DNA from: Taibaiella chishuiensis
GTDB lineage: Bacteria > Bacteroidota > Bacteroidia > Chitinophagales > Chitinophagaceae
Length of the DNA: 64,000 bases
Assembly (NCBI RefSeq): GCF_003014535.1
Contig: NZ_PYGD01000001.1
Location: 372,001-436,000, forward strand
Reading direction: 5' to 3'
This document shows, in pieces, positions 24,539 to 32,834 of the stretch. Both the position numbers and the translations under genes were made by a program. Numbering within the stretch: position 1 is the stretch's first letter; each line of letters opens with the position of its first letter. The notes under the pieces are model-generated. The model had not been told where the DNA came from. It was given only the letters and a program-made list of their open reading frames with translations, and searched no databases.

Positions 24539-24802
24539 ACAACACCAACAACGGCGGAAAATAGGTCGGCTTTTTCGTTGGGCCGAACAGGGATCATTCA
24601 TCAGCGATAAGAATGGTATTATTGAAATAGATATTGTCCTATGGTAAGATATTAGCGACAACACCAGCATCACCCTATATAACCCTATCTGTTTTTTAAA
24701 TATCAATCCCTGCGGGTATTCCCTACTTTTGGAAATTATAACGCTTGTTCCAGAATGAGCGCAAAGGGTCCCTTCGGGTACCCGGAGTAAATAAATAAGC
24801 AA

Positions 24803-25825
24803 ATGAAAAAGATCGGTTTTTTATCGTTTGGGCATTGGGCCAACCATCCCTCCTACAGTACCAAAACAGCAGGCGATACCTTGCTGCAATCGATTGATCT
24901 CGCAGTAGCCGCTGAGGAACTGGGGATCGACGGCGCCTATTTCCGGGTACATCACTTTGCCCGGCAACTGGCCTCGCCCTTTCCTTTGTTAGCGGCCATC
25001 GGCGCCAAAACCAGTAAAATAGAGATCGGTACCGGAGTTATCGATATGCGGTACGAAAACCCACTATATATGGTGGAAGATGCCGGCGCCGCCGACCTTA
25101 TTTCCGGTGGCCGCCTGCAATTGGGTATCAGCCGGGGCTCGCCCGAACAGGTAATCGACGGTTGGCGTTACTTTGGATATGAACCGGCCGCCGGTGAAAC
25201 GGATGCGGATATGGGCCGTCAGAAAGGACTGGAATTTTTCGAACAGTTGAAAGGCCAGGGCTTTGCCGAACCCAGCCCCAACCCTATGTTTCCCAATCCG
25301 CCCGGACTCTTGCGCCTCGAGCCTTTCGCGCCCGGCTTAAGAGACCGCATCTGGTGGGGATCGGGATCGGACGCTACGGCTATATGGGCCGGCAAAACAG
25401 GGATGAACCTGCAAAGCTCGACGCTGAAATTCGACGAAAGCGGCAAGCCCTTCCATATCCAACAGGCCGAACAGATCCGCCTGTTTAAACAAGCCTGGAA
25501 AGAAGCAGGACATCAGCGCGAGCCCAGGATATCGGTAAGCCGTTCTATATTTGCCCTGGTCAACGACCAGGACCGTTATTATTTTGGCCAGCAAGCCGAG
25601 GCCACCGATAAGATCGGTATGCTGGAAATGGACCGGCGCGCTATTTTTGGCCGGAGTTATGCCGCGGAACCGGATCAGCTTATCGAACAGCTGGCACAAG
25701 ATGAAGCGATACAGGAAGCCGATACCATCCTGCTGACTATTCCCAACACCTTGGGTGTGGATTATAATATACACGTGCTTTCCGCTATACTGGAACATGT
25801 AGCGCCCGGACTGGGATGGCGATAA
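24803..25825 (+). CDS. LLM-class flavin-dependent oxidoreductase
   Basis: The protein has 340 residues, a single luciferase-like TIM barrel with the family pattern: IGFLSFGHW at the N terminus, ELGIDGAYFRVHHF, the IEIGTGVIDMRYENPL strand and LISGGRLQLGISRGSP. Members use reduced FMN or F420 to oxidise small molecules. The gene is followed after 13 bases by a flavin monooxygenase-like gene on the same strand. A two-enzyme operon in which the second protein oxidises or recycles flavin is possible. The substrate is unknown. Confidence 0.87.
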   Translation: MKKIGFLSFGHWANHPSYSTKTAGDTLLQSIDLAVAAEELGIDGAYFRVHHFARQLASPFPLLAAIGAKTSKIEIGTGVIDMRYENPLYMVEDAGAADLISGGRLQLGISRGSPEQVIDGWRYFGYEPAAGETDADMGRQKGLEFFEQLKGQGFAEPSPNPMFPNPPGLLRLEPFAPGLRDRIWWGSGSDATAIWAGKTGMNLQSSTLKFDESGKPFHIQQAEQIRLFKQAWKEAGHQREPRISVSRSIFALVNDQDRYYFGQQAEATDKIGMLEMDRRAIFGRSYAAEPDQLIEQLAQDEAIQEADTILLTIPNTLGVDYNIHVLSAILEHVAPGLGWR

Positions 25826-25838
25826 ACAAGGCTGATCA

Positions 25839-26924
25839 ATGACTCCTAAAATCCGGTACAAAACTAAAATCGCCGTAATAGGCGCAGGACAGGCAGGCTT
25901 GTCGGCCGCCTATCATTTAAAAAGACAGGGCCTGGAAATCGGGCGCGACTTTATCATACTCGACGAAGCGCCCCGTGCGGGCGGCGCCTGGCAATTCAGG
26001 TGGTCTTCGCTTACGCTGAGCACGGTCAATAGGATACACGACCTGCCCGGTATGTCGTTCGAAGCCACCATCGATACCGGCGACAAGGAAGTGCAGGCCA
26101 ATATAGCGGTACCACGTTATTATGAGCGGTATGAAAAGGAATTCGGCCTGCAGGTCTATCGCCCCCTGAAGGTCGACTATGTTTCCCTGCACGAAGACCG
26201 GTTCTATATCGACTCGTCGCAGACTTTATTTTCTGCCTTGGGCATTATCAATGCCACCGGCACCTGGGAGCACCCATATATCCCCGAATACCCGGGGGCC
26301 GGGCTTTTCCGGGGCGAACAGCTGCATACCAAAGATTTTAAAACGGCCGACTATTTTAAAGGCAAACATGTGATCGTGGTAGGGGCCGGCATCTCGGCCA
26401 TCCAACTGCTGGACCAGATCTCGAAAGTGACCACCACTACCTGGGTTACCCGCCGCCCCCCGGTATTCCGCGAAGGCCCGTTCGACGATATGGCGGGACA
26501 TAATGCCGTAGCCATGGTGGAGGAAAGGGTGCGGCAAGGCTTACCTCCGCTGTCTGTAGTTTCGGTAACCGGCTTACCGCTTTCGCCCGAAGTTATGGCG
26601 ATGAAAGCCAGAGGCGTACTGGAGCGTTTCCCCATGTTTAGCGAAATAACGGAAGAGGGCGTGAAATGGGAAGACGGCCGGGAGGAGAAAGCAGATGTCA
26701 TCCTTTGGAATACAGGATTTAAAGGTGCATTGGAACATTTAAAACAAGTAGTGCCCCGGGAACCGGGCGGCGGTATCCTGATGGCCGGCCGCCTGGCTAC
26801 TATGGTAGCGAAAGAGCCCCGCATCCACCTGCCGGGTTATGGTCCCTCGGCCTCTACCATCGGCGCCAACCGGGCCGGCGCCGCTGCCGTAAAAGAGCTG
26901 ATGGAAACGCTAGGTATGAAATAA
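25839..26924 (+). CDS. FAD-dependent, FMO-like NAD(P)-binding oxidoreductase
   Basis: The protein has 361 residues with two Rossmann motifs: GAGQAGLSAAYHL near residue 12 for FAD and GAGISAIQLLDQI near residue 182 for NAD(P). ILWNTGFKGAL near 287 matches the ATG-like C-terminal motif of flavin monooxygenases. The length is on the short side for an FMO but right for the cytosolic, thioredoxin-reductase-like branch. It is probably co-transcribed with the luciferase-like gene upstream. The reaction is not evident from the sequence; oxidation of a small nucleophile is the usual role. Confidence 0.82.
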   Translation: MTPKIRYKTKIAVIGAGQAGLSAAYHLKRQGLEIGRDFIILDEAPRAGGAWQFRWSSLTLSTVNRIHDLPGMSFEATIDTGDKEVQANIAVPRYYERYEKEFGLQVYRPLKVDYVSLHEDRFYIDSSQTLFSALGIINATGTWEHPYIPEYPGAGLFRGEQLHTKDFKTADYFKGKHVIVVGAGISAIQLLDQISKVTTTTWVTRRPPVFREGPFDDMAGHNAVAMVEERVRQGLPPLSVVSVTGLPLSPEVMAMKARGVLERFPMFSEITEEGVKWEDGREEKADVILWNTGFKGALEHLKQVVPREPGGGILMAGRLATMVAKEPRIHLPGYGPSASTIGANRAGAAAVKELMETLGMK

Positions 26925-26942
26925 CAGCCCCAAAGTGCAGGG

Positions 26943-26973
26943 ATAAAAAATGCCGGCTAATTATAGCCGGCAT
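26943..26973 (-). terminator. Terminator of map
   Basis: ATGCCGGCTA (26950-26959) and TAGCCGGCAT (26964-26973) form a perfect 10-bp stem. On the minus strand it is followed by TTTTTT, so it mainly ends map; the stem also lies just after the FMO-like gene. Confidence 0.8.
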
Positions 26974-26993
26974 GGATCAATAAGAAAAGTCTT

Positions 26994-27758
26994 TTAATTC
27001 ATAATCCCGTTCATGGCCGTAAGGATGATTGGCTGGCCATCGGTTACCACGATGGTGTGTTCGTGCTGTGCCATATACCCGCCCTTGTTGCCCACCATGG
27101 TCCAGCCATCGTTAAGCTCTACGGCATAGGAGGAAGTGGTCGAGATAAAGGTTTCGATAGCCACGACCGAATGTTTCTTAAACCGCCTGCGGTCAAACCT
27201 GTTGCCATAGTTCAGCAGGTCCTCAGGATCTTCATGAAGACTACGGCCGATGCCGTGGCCACCGATATTTTTAATTACCCTGAAACCCCGCTTACGGGCT
27301 TCTGTTTCCATAAGATGCCCGATATCGGCTATTCTTACGCCTCCTTTTATTTTACTGATTGCTTTATGCAGGATGGCTTTGGAAGCCTCCACCAGTTTCC
27401 CGTGCTGGTGTACATCCTCGCCCAGCACAAAGGAATTGCCGTTATCGGCCCAAAACCCCTCAAGCTCTGCCGATACATCGATATTGACCAGGTCGCCCTC
27501 CTTCAGGATACGCCGGTCGCTGGGTATACCATGACAGAATTCGTTGTCTACACTGATACAGGTCCAGCCCGGGAAGCCATAAGTGAGGTAGGGCGCCGAT
27601 TTGGCGCCAAAGCCGTTAAGGATCTTTGCACCATACTCATCCAGTTCTTTCGTACTCATACCCGGCTGTGCATAGTTCACCATCTCCTTTAAGGTATACG
27701 CAACGGCTTCTGCCGCTTTTTGCATGCCCAATAATTCTGATTCTTTTGTGATCGACAT
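26994..27758 (-). CDS. map: Type I methionine aminopeptidase
   Basis: The protein has 254 residues, the usual length for the bacterial enzyme, and covers the whole pita-bread fold. Metal-site segments are visible: NIDVSAELEGFWADNGNSF with the two Asp ligands, GHGIGRSLHEDPEDLLN with the His, AIETFIST with the first Glu and QHEHTIVVTDG with the second. It removes the initiator Met from nascent proteins in the cytosol and is normally essential. It stands alone here with its own terminator. Confidence 0.92.
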   Translation of the reverse strand: MSITKESELLGMQKAAEAVAYTLKEMVNYAQPGMSTKELDEYGAKILNGFGAKSAPYLTYGFPGWTCISVDNEFCHGIPSDRRILKEGDLVNIDVSAELEGFWADNGNSFVLGEDVHQHGKLVEASKAILHKAISKIKGGVRIADIGHLMETEARKRGFRVIKNIGGHGIGRSLHEDPEDLLNYGNRFDRRRFKKHSVVAIETFISTTSSYAVELNDGWTMVGNKGGYMAQHEHTIVVTDGQPIILTAMNGIMN

Positions 27759-28104
27759 ATATCTGTTTCCTGGATTTTATACCCCGGCTGCTTAAGCGAC
27801 AAACATGATCCGCTGCGCCGGGTGCTGCCCTGAATGCAATTGCAAAGGTAGTAAAATATCAAAGCTCCGATTTAGGGGGAACAATACGTCAACAAACCGG
27901 GCAGGCTGTATTGCAGGCCGGGTTTTCCCGCTCTGTTTTAGAGTTGCATTACTTCACAGTATTTTACCTTTATTTATAAAAAGCAAACTTATTTTTAAAC
28001 ATATATATGTAGTTAAATAAACGCAACATATTGCAAACGAATTTACTGGCGGCAATATTCCCTTGTTGGCTTGCAGTTTTAAAATGTAAAATACAGCAAA
28101 TATT
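27759..28104. other. Intergenic region between map and the large adhesin
   Basis: The region between these divergent genes is A/T-rich in its second half (27950-28030), as expected for promoters. I see no gene and no strong TAnnTTTG match with a proper -33 partner. Confidence 0.4.
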
Positions 28105-30405
28105 ATGAACAAATTTTACAATGTTTTAGCCATATTGGCAATGGCCGGCATGAGCAATTCCCTGCTGGCACAAACACCCGGCGGTGTTGATACCAGCCTT
28201 ACGGCATGGTTTCAGGCAGAAGCAGGCGCCACGCTTTCTCCAACCAATGTACTTACCCTTTGGACCAACCAGGTCACGAATCCTAACCTGCCCAGCCTGT
28301 CTCCCGATGCCGGCGCTACGACCAGGGTCAATAACGATCCGGTACCTTTTAATTTTCACAGCTATATGCAGCATGCATCAGGATGTATGCACCGGCCCAC
28401 TTCCGTTACCTCTACCGATATCGTGGCGGCCAACCAGGGATCGATGATGGGGATAGGAACGGAAGCCGACCAATTGATCGCACTTACCGGCAACAGCACT
28501 TCCGGGCAGTTCGGTAATAACAGGGCAAATACCGGTATAAGGTCGAACAGGACAGAGTTCGGATCCGGGACGACCAATGGCGGGGCAAATTTTGCAACGG
28601 GTATACAGGTAAACCCGGGGCGGGCAAACCTCTTTGGCCTGAGAGGGCTGGTGGGCGGATCGCCGGCACAACAAAATACCTATAACGGGCTGAAAGCTAC
28701 AGGAGCAGCCGCAAACCGGCCCTCGGGGTCCTACCGCTTCGCCATAGGCTCCTTTATCGGGTATTATTACGGGAATGGCAAATCGGCTGAAGTTATTTGT
28801 TACAGCCGCCAGTTAACGGCAAATGAATTCAGCCGTGTGGAAAGCTATCTTGCGATAAAGTACGGCATCACCCTGGGCAACCCGGCCTCGCCGGTCGATT
28901 ACCTGTCATCCGCATCAGCCCTTATCTGGCCCGCCGATGCCGCTTATCAATACAATATTACCGGCATCGGGCGTGACGACTCCTCGAAGCTCATCCAAAA
29001 ACAATCCAAAGCCGTTACTACGGGCGCAAAAATAGTGATGTATAATGGCAATACAGCGGGCAGTTTCCCGAATATGAATGCAGACAATGCCAGTGTGTTT
29101 ACAGCCGACCTTAGCTTTGTCGTATTCGGCGACAATAACGGCAGCACGGCACTCGACTCCTGTGCGCTTAACGGGAAAGCGGTGTGCACTGCCCGCCGGT
29201 GGAAAATGATAAAAACCGGGGCAGCAGGCGATGTCACGATTGCATTTAATGCCGCTGATCTGCCTGCCGATATTACCACATTGCTGGTATCTGCCGACAA
29301 CTCCTTCCCGGAGTCCGCAACTACGGCATTTCCACTCAGTAACTCCGGCACGATAAGGTATGCCGTAATTCCCTCGGCGAATACCTTTTTTACTTTTTCC
29401 GCGCCCCCGCTCAACGTTACGGTTACTGTTGATCCTATTACCTGTTCATCCTCCGGCGAACGCGGTACGATGAGCGCAAACGTCAGCGGAGGATTAGCCC
29501 CTGTAAGCCTTTCGTGGAACACAAACCCGCCACAAACGACACCGGTAGCTCAGGATGTTCCTGCGGGCAGCTATACCTTAAAGGTCACACAGGCTGCCGG
29601 CTGTACCTATGTTCAAGACGTAACGGTAAACGACGAACGGATCAAGCTTTCTGCCCAACTCCTGGCAACGGACATTAAATGCTATGGTGCAAACAATGGC
29701 AGTATAACCGTAAACGTAACCAACGGCACACCGCCTTATGCCTTTTGCCTGAATACAAGCAACGCCTGGACCACCAACAACCAGTTCACCAACCTGTCCG
29801 AAGGATTTTATACCATTCATTTCAAAGACGCAAACGGTTGTACCGGCGAAGATACCGTCACCATATATGAACCCAAGCCCCTGTCATTAAAGATCGACCA
29901 GGTAACCGACGACTACTGCGAACGCGGATCGTCGCCCAATGGCAGTGCCAGGATCAGGATCCAGGGCGGCACGTCGCCGTATGCCACAACACTTAATGGT
30001 ACCGGCATAACACCGGCAGACCAGCTACAGGGTTTGAACGCCGGCGACTACGGCTACACGGTTACCGATGCCAGGGGCTGTTCGCGTAGCGACAGTTTTC
30101 AGATCAGGCATATAGATTGCTGTTTACTGTTCCTACCGAATGCCTTTACCCCCAATATGGACGGGAAAAATGATATCTTCAAAGTAGAAACGACGGGCCC
30201 CATAACCCTGGATAAACTCAGGATATATAACCGTTACGGCCAGATGGTCTTTCAGTCCTTCCATCTTTCAAAAGGATGGGATGGCACTAAAAATGGCGTA
30301 GCGGTTGATCCCGGTACTTACTTCTACACCCTGCAATATACCTGTAAGTCCCTTTCGGGCCCGCAAACCACCACCCAGTCGGGCGACCTCACGCTAATCC
30401 GGTAA
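28105..30405 (+). CDS. Large secreted protein with gliding-motility C-terminal domain
   Basis: The protein has 766 residues. A signal peptide (MAGMSNSLLAQ) leads into a region resembling a concanavalin-like/DUF8202 surface domain (about 25-250; DTSLTAWFQAEAGATL, SRVESYLAIKYGITLG). Two or three SprB-type beta repeats follow (about 435-670; GLAPVSLSWNTNPPQ, GTPPYAFCLNTSNAW, GGTSPYATTLNGTG). The end is a gliding-motility-associated domain (FLPNAFTPNMDGKNDIF, YNRYGQMVFQS, GWDGTKNGVAVDPGTYFY), the type B type IX signal. It is probably an exported cell-surface adhesin; the ligand is unknown. Confidence 0.88.
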   Translation: MNKFYNVLAILAMAGMSNSLLAQTPGGVDTSLTAWFQAEAGATLSPTNVLTLWTNQVTNPNLPSLSPDAGATTRVNNDPVPFNFHSYMQHASGCMHRPTSVTSTDIVAANQGSMMGIGTEADQLIALTGNSTSGQFGNNRANTGIRSNRTEFGSGTTNGGANFATGIQVNPGRANLFGLRGLVGGSPAQQNTYNGLKATGAAANRPSGSYRFAIGSFIGYYYGNGKSAEVICYSRQLTANEFSRVESYLAIKYGITLGNPASPVDYLSSASALIWPADAAYQYNITGIGRDDSSKLIQKQSKAVTTGAKIVMYNGNTAGSFPNMNADNASVFTADLSFVVFGDNNGSTALDSCALNGKAVCTARRWKMIKTGAAGDVTIAFNAADLPADITTLLVSADNSFPESATTAFPLSNSGTIRYAVIPSANTFFTFSAPPLNVTVTVDPITCSSSGERGTMSANVSGGLAPVSLSWNTNPPQTTPVAQDVPAGSYTLKVTQAAGCTYVQDVTVNDERIKLSAQLLATDIKCYGANNGSITVNVTNGTPPYAFCLNTSNAWTTNNQFTNLSEGFYTIHFKDANGCTGEDTVTIYEPKPLSLKIDQVTDDYCERGSSPNGSARIRIQGGTSPYATTLNGTGITPADQLQGLNAGDYGYTVTDARGCSRSDSFQIRHIDCCLLFLPNAFTPNMDGKNDIFKVETTGPITLDKLRIYNRYGQMVFQSFHLSKGWDGTKNGVAVDPGTYFYTLQYTCKSLSGPQTTTQSGDLTLIR

Positions 30406-30417
30406 GCTTGTATACAT

Positions 30418-30463
30418 AAGAACGGCGCTCTCCTGCAAACAGGAAAGCACCGTTCTTATTTTG
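30418..30463. terminator. Hairpin between convergent genes
   Basis: AAGAACGGCGCT (30418-30429) and AGCACCGTTCTT (30446-30457) pair with one mismatch, with an inner TCCTG/CAGGA stem. T-rich sequence follows. It lies between the adhesin gene and the small secreted-protein gene at 30533. Confidence 0.75.
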
Positions 30464-30532
30464 TTTCCGGGGTAACAGCGGTTTTATTTTTACGGCCCGT
30501 AACGTCAATCACGTATGCCGGCTGCCTTCCTG

Positions 30533-30955
30533 TTAAGGATAGATCCGTACCCGGATCTGCGTAGGGCTGATGATCGAACAGGTTACATAATAACGGATGG
30601 GCGGATTACCCGGGTTAGTCACAAAAAAGGATCCATTCAAGGGGAAAGTGCCGGTGGCGCTGTAGATCGGCGCAATGACCTGCCCTTGCGGATAAGTGCG
30701 TAAAGCCACACCACGCCAATCGGCTACAGTGGCCAGGTAATTGCCGGTCTGCACCACGGGATAGCGGTCCTGGGTCAGGTTATTGACTACATCAATAAAG
30801 TAATTGTTAACCGGTGCGGGCGTCCAGCTCTTGTCCAGCAAGGTAGCTACGAAGTACTGCGGCGTTGTGTTTTCAAAGGTAACCATCATCTGGGCAAACA
30901 GGCCTTTGCCAAAGCTGGTCAGCATAACCAGCAGGATTAAAATTGTTTTTTTCAT
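30533..30955 (-). CDS. Small secreted protein, tandem paralogue B
   Basis: The protein has 140 residues from the Met before the signal peptide (MLTSFGKGLFAQ). The mature part of about 120 residues is beta-rich, with no family I know. It shares with its neighbour at 31052 the opening VTFENTTPQYFVATLLD, the ADWRGVALRTYPQG stretch and the ending CSIISPTQIRVRIYP. No catalytic motif is seen. It may be a surface or periplasmic beta-sandwich binding protein. Both genes point the same way; each has about 100 bases in front for its own promoter. Confidence 0.75.
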   Translation of the reverse strand: MKKTILILLVMLTSFGKGLFAQMMVTFENTTPQYFVATLLDKSWTPAPVNNYFIDVVNNLTQDRYPVVQTGNYLATVADWRGVALRTYPQGQVIAPIYSATGTFPLNGSFFVTNPGNPPIRYYVTCSIISPTQIRVRIYP

Positions 30956-31051
30956 GTTGTTTTTGTTTGGGAGGTTGTGGTATATTTTCAATTATGATCG
31001 GGCGTCGGCGCCGGTCGCGCACCGGGTTCCGCTTTTAAGGCTGGGAAAGGA

Positions 31052-31450
31052 TCAGGGATCTATTCGTACATAAATTTCCGTGGGACTGGTAATGCTGCAG
31101 GTAACGGTATACGTGCCGCCGGGCGCAAAAAGAAAATCGGTAAAGGGCGGCTGATTGAATACGGGTACCGCATCGAGCCAACCGGGGTGGGTTTTGAAAT
31201 GGATACCAAACCAGTCGTTGACATTGGCCAGCGGCTGGCCGGTCTGGACAGTGGCAGGGGTAAGCGGTGCGGCATGATCGGGTACATCGATATAAGTAGT
31301 CTGTGGTGTGCTCCCGTTCCAGTTAATGTCCAGCAGTGTTGCCGTAAAATACTGGGAGGTATTGTTTTCAATTTTCAGCCATATCTGCGCGGAGAGCAGG
31401 GCAGGGTAGCCTGCCAGCAGGGCAAGCAGGATCAGGAGTTTGGTTTTCAT
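31052..31450 (-). CDS. Small secreted protein, tandem paralogue A
   Basis: The protein has 132 residues: a signal peptide (LLALLAGYPALLSAQ) and a beta-rich mature part. It is a paralogue of the product of 30533-30955: IKIENNTSQYFTATLLD-like opening, NDWFGIHFKTHPGW in the middle and CSITSPTEIYVRIDP at the end. I start it at 31450 because the upstream in-frame extension has no signal-peptide character. The function is unknown. Confidence 0.75.
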   Translation of the reverse strand: MKTKLLILLALLAGYPALLSAQIWLKIENNTSQYFTATLLDINWNGSTPQTTYIDVPDHAAPLTPATVQTGQPLANVNDWFGIHFKTHPGWLDAVPVFNQPPFTDFLFAPGGTYTVTCSITSPTEIYVRIDP

Positions 31451-31632
31451 GTAAGCGTTTGTGTTTTTTGGGAGGTTAGGAATACACTTTATGAATAAGA
31501 CGTATATTTTTGAGTCCTGGCTTAGGAACAAATTAAGAGTTTACAATATATTAACACAAAGCAACCGATAACACTTTAGGCTCCCGGTCGGCAAATCCGG
31601 TTGGCGCGACAGTACCACCCGGGCCTAAACCA

Positions 31633-31671
31633 ACAACGCAGCCCTGCGAAGGAGCTGCGTTGTCTTTTATT
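31633..31671. terminator. Hairpin downstream of the LodB-like gene
   Basis: ACAACGCAGC (31633-31642) and GCTGCGTTGT (31654-31663) form a perfect 10-bp stem. The clearer T tract is on the plus strand; on the minus strand the tail is only partly T-rich, so termination of the oxidase operon here is probable but not certain. Confidence 0.6.
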
Positions 31672-31679
31672 AAGGCGAT

Positions 31680-32834
31680 TCAGGAGGGCCGTTTGGCATG
31701 GGCCCGCCGCTTCCAGAATACGGCGTCTTTCCAGCGTTGCTCCTGGTTATAAAAGGTATGCTTGTGCTGCACATAATGGTCCCATATCCGGTCCATTTGC
31801 AGCTTATAGTCGTTTTGTACCTGTTCCAGGTATTGCGGATCGTCCAGGGGGGCCTTGCCAGGCAGCAGCAGGAGGTCGGCCAGTTGCAGGGCGCCGGCCA
31901 TAGCATTGAACATGCCTTGCGAGGAAAGCGGGTCGAAGCTCATGGCTGCATCGCCCACGGCGGCCCATTGTTTGCCGGCCACCCTTTTTAACCGGGTAGA
32001 GTTGGCTGCCACCACACCGCAATATTCGACCGGGCCTTCCGCACCGGCCAGGATCTCGGCCATTTCCCGGTTGGCTTGTGCCGCACCGGTAAACCAGGCG
32101 GGATCTTTAACCATTTGCCGGTCGACCAGGTCGGGATCGGTATGCAGGGCCACCACGCTTTTACCACCGGGTACAGGAGCGCTATACCACCAGCCGGATT
32201 CGGCAGCGGAGATCACGCTCATTTGTACTGCCCGGCTGCCGGGCAGTATCGCCCAGTGTGCGACCAGCTTATCATAATGCAGGCGGTTTACGGCCTGTTG
32301 CCGCGCAAATCCCGCAAGACGGCCACTGGCATCCACCACGAATTTCGCGGCAACAGCAACGGGCCTGCCTGCCGCAGGATCGGTAGCGGAGCTTACATGC
32401 AGCCGCCAGCGCGCATTACCGTAGTGGCTGTTCAGCAGTTTCATTCCCCACAGGCATTGTACGCCCCGTGCTGCCGCCTCCGCGCGAAGCCGCCGTTCAA
32501 ATTCCCTGCGGTTCAGGTGCCAGGCAGGGCCATCGGGGTTGCGCAGGTGATCGACAATATGGACCGTTGCACTGCCCCAACAGGAACGGGCGCCCAGGCC
32601 GGGCAGGTACAGGCCCGCTCCGGGATTGGCCGCGATCGGGTCCAGCAGGTTCAGCTTACGCAGTACGCGGCGTGCGGCCGGGGCCAGGCATTCACCTACA
32701 CGCTCTACCGGTTCGGGCAATTTATCGATAAGCAGCACCGAATAGGATGAGGCAAGGGCCATAGCCAGCGTACAGCCGGCTATGCCCCCGCCAACAATCG
32801 CTATGTCGGCCTCATAATAAGCGTCGGTATGCAT
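31680..32834 (-). CDS. LodB-like FAD-dependent maturation flavoprotein
   Basis: The protein has 384 residues with an N-terminal FAD-binding motif (IAIVGGGIAGCTLAMALA, about 10-27), the halogenase-like ERVGECLAPAARRVL segment, FVVDASGRLAG and the second FAD motif WAAVGDAAMSFDPLSSQG. This pattern fits the LodB/geranylgeranyl-reductase/halogenase-like group. LodB-type proteins are needed to form the cysteine tryptophylquinone cofactor of their partner oxidase. The start codon overlaps the stop of the LodA-like gene by one base (TGATG), indicating translational coupling. Its close link to that gene is the main reason for the LodB call over a halogenase. Confidence 0.82.
   Translation of the reverse strand: MHTDAYYEADIAIVGGGIAGCTLAMALASSYSVLLIDKLPEPVERVGECLAPAARRVLRKLNLLDPIAANPGAGLYLPGLGARSCWGSATVHIVDHLRNPDGPAWHLNRREFERRLRAEAAARGVQCLWGMKLLNSHYGNARWRLHVSSATDPAAGRPVAVAAKFVVDASGRLAGFARQQAVNRLHYDKLVAHWAILPGSRAVQMSVISAAESGWWYSAPVPGGKSVVALHTDPDLVDRQMVKDPAWFTGAAQANREMAEILAGAEGPVEYCGVVAANSTRLKRVAGKQWAAVGDAAMSFDPLSSQGMFNAMAGALQLADLLLLPGKAPLDDPQYLEQVQNDYKLQMDRIWDHYVQHKHTFYNQEQRWKDAVFWKRRAHAKRPS

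Noticed and set aside
32076-32750. Plus-strand open frame opposite the LodB-like gene
   Set aside because: Antisense to a gene with clear FAD motifs and without any recognisable feature.
31680-32834. Tryptophan halogenase
   Set aside because: The FAD motifs fit, but the typical WxWxIP halogenase motif is not seen and the coupling to a LodA-like gene favours LodB.
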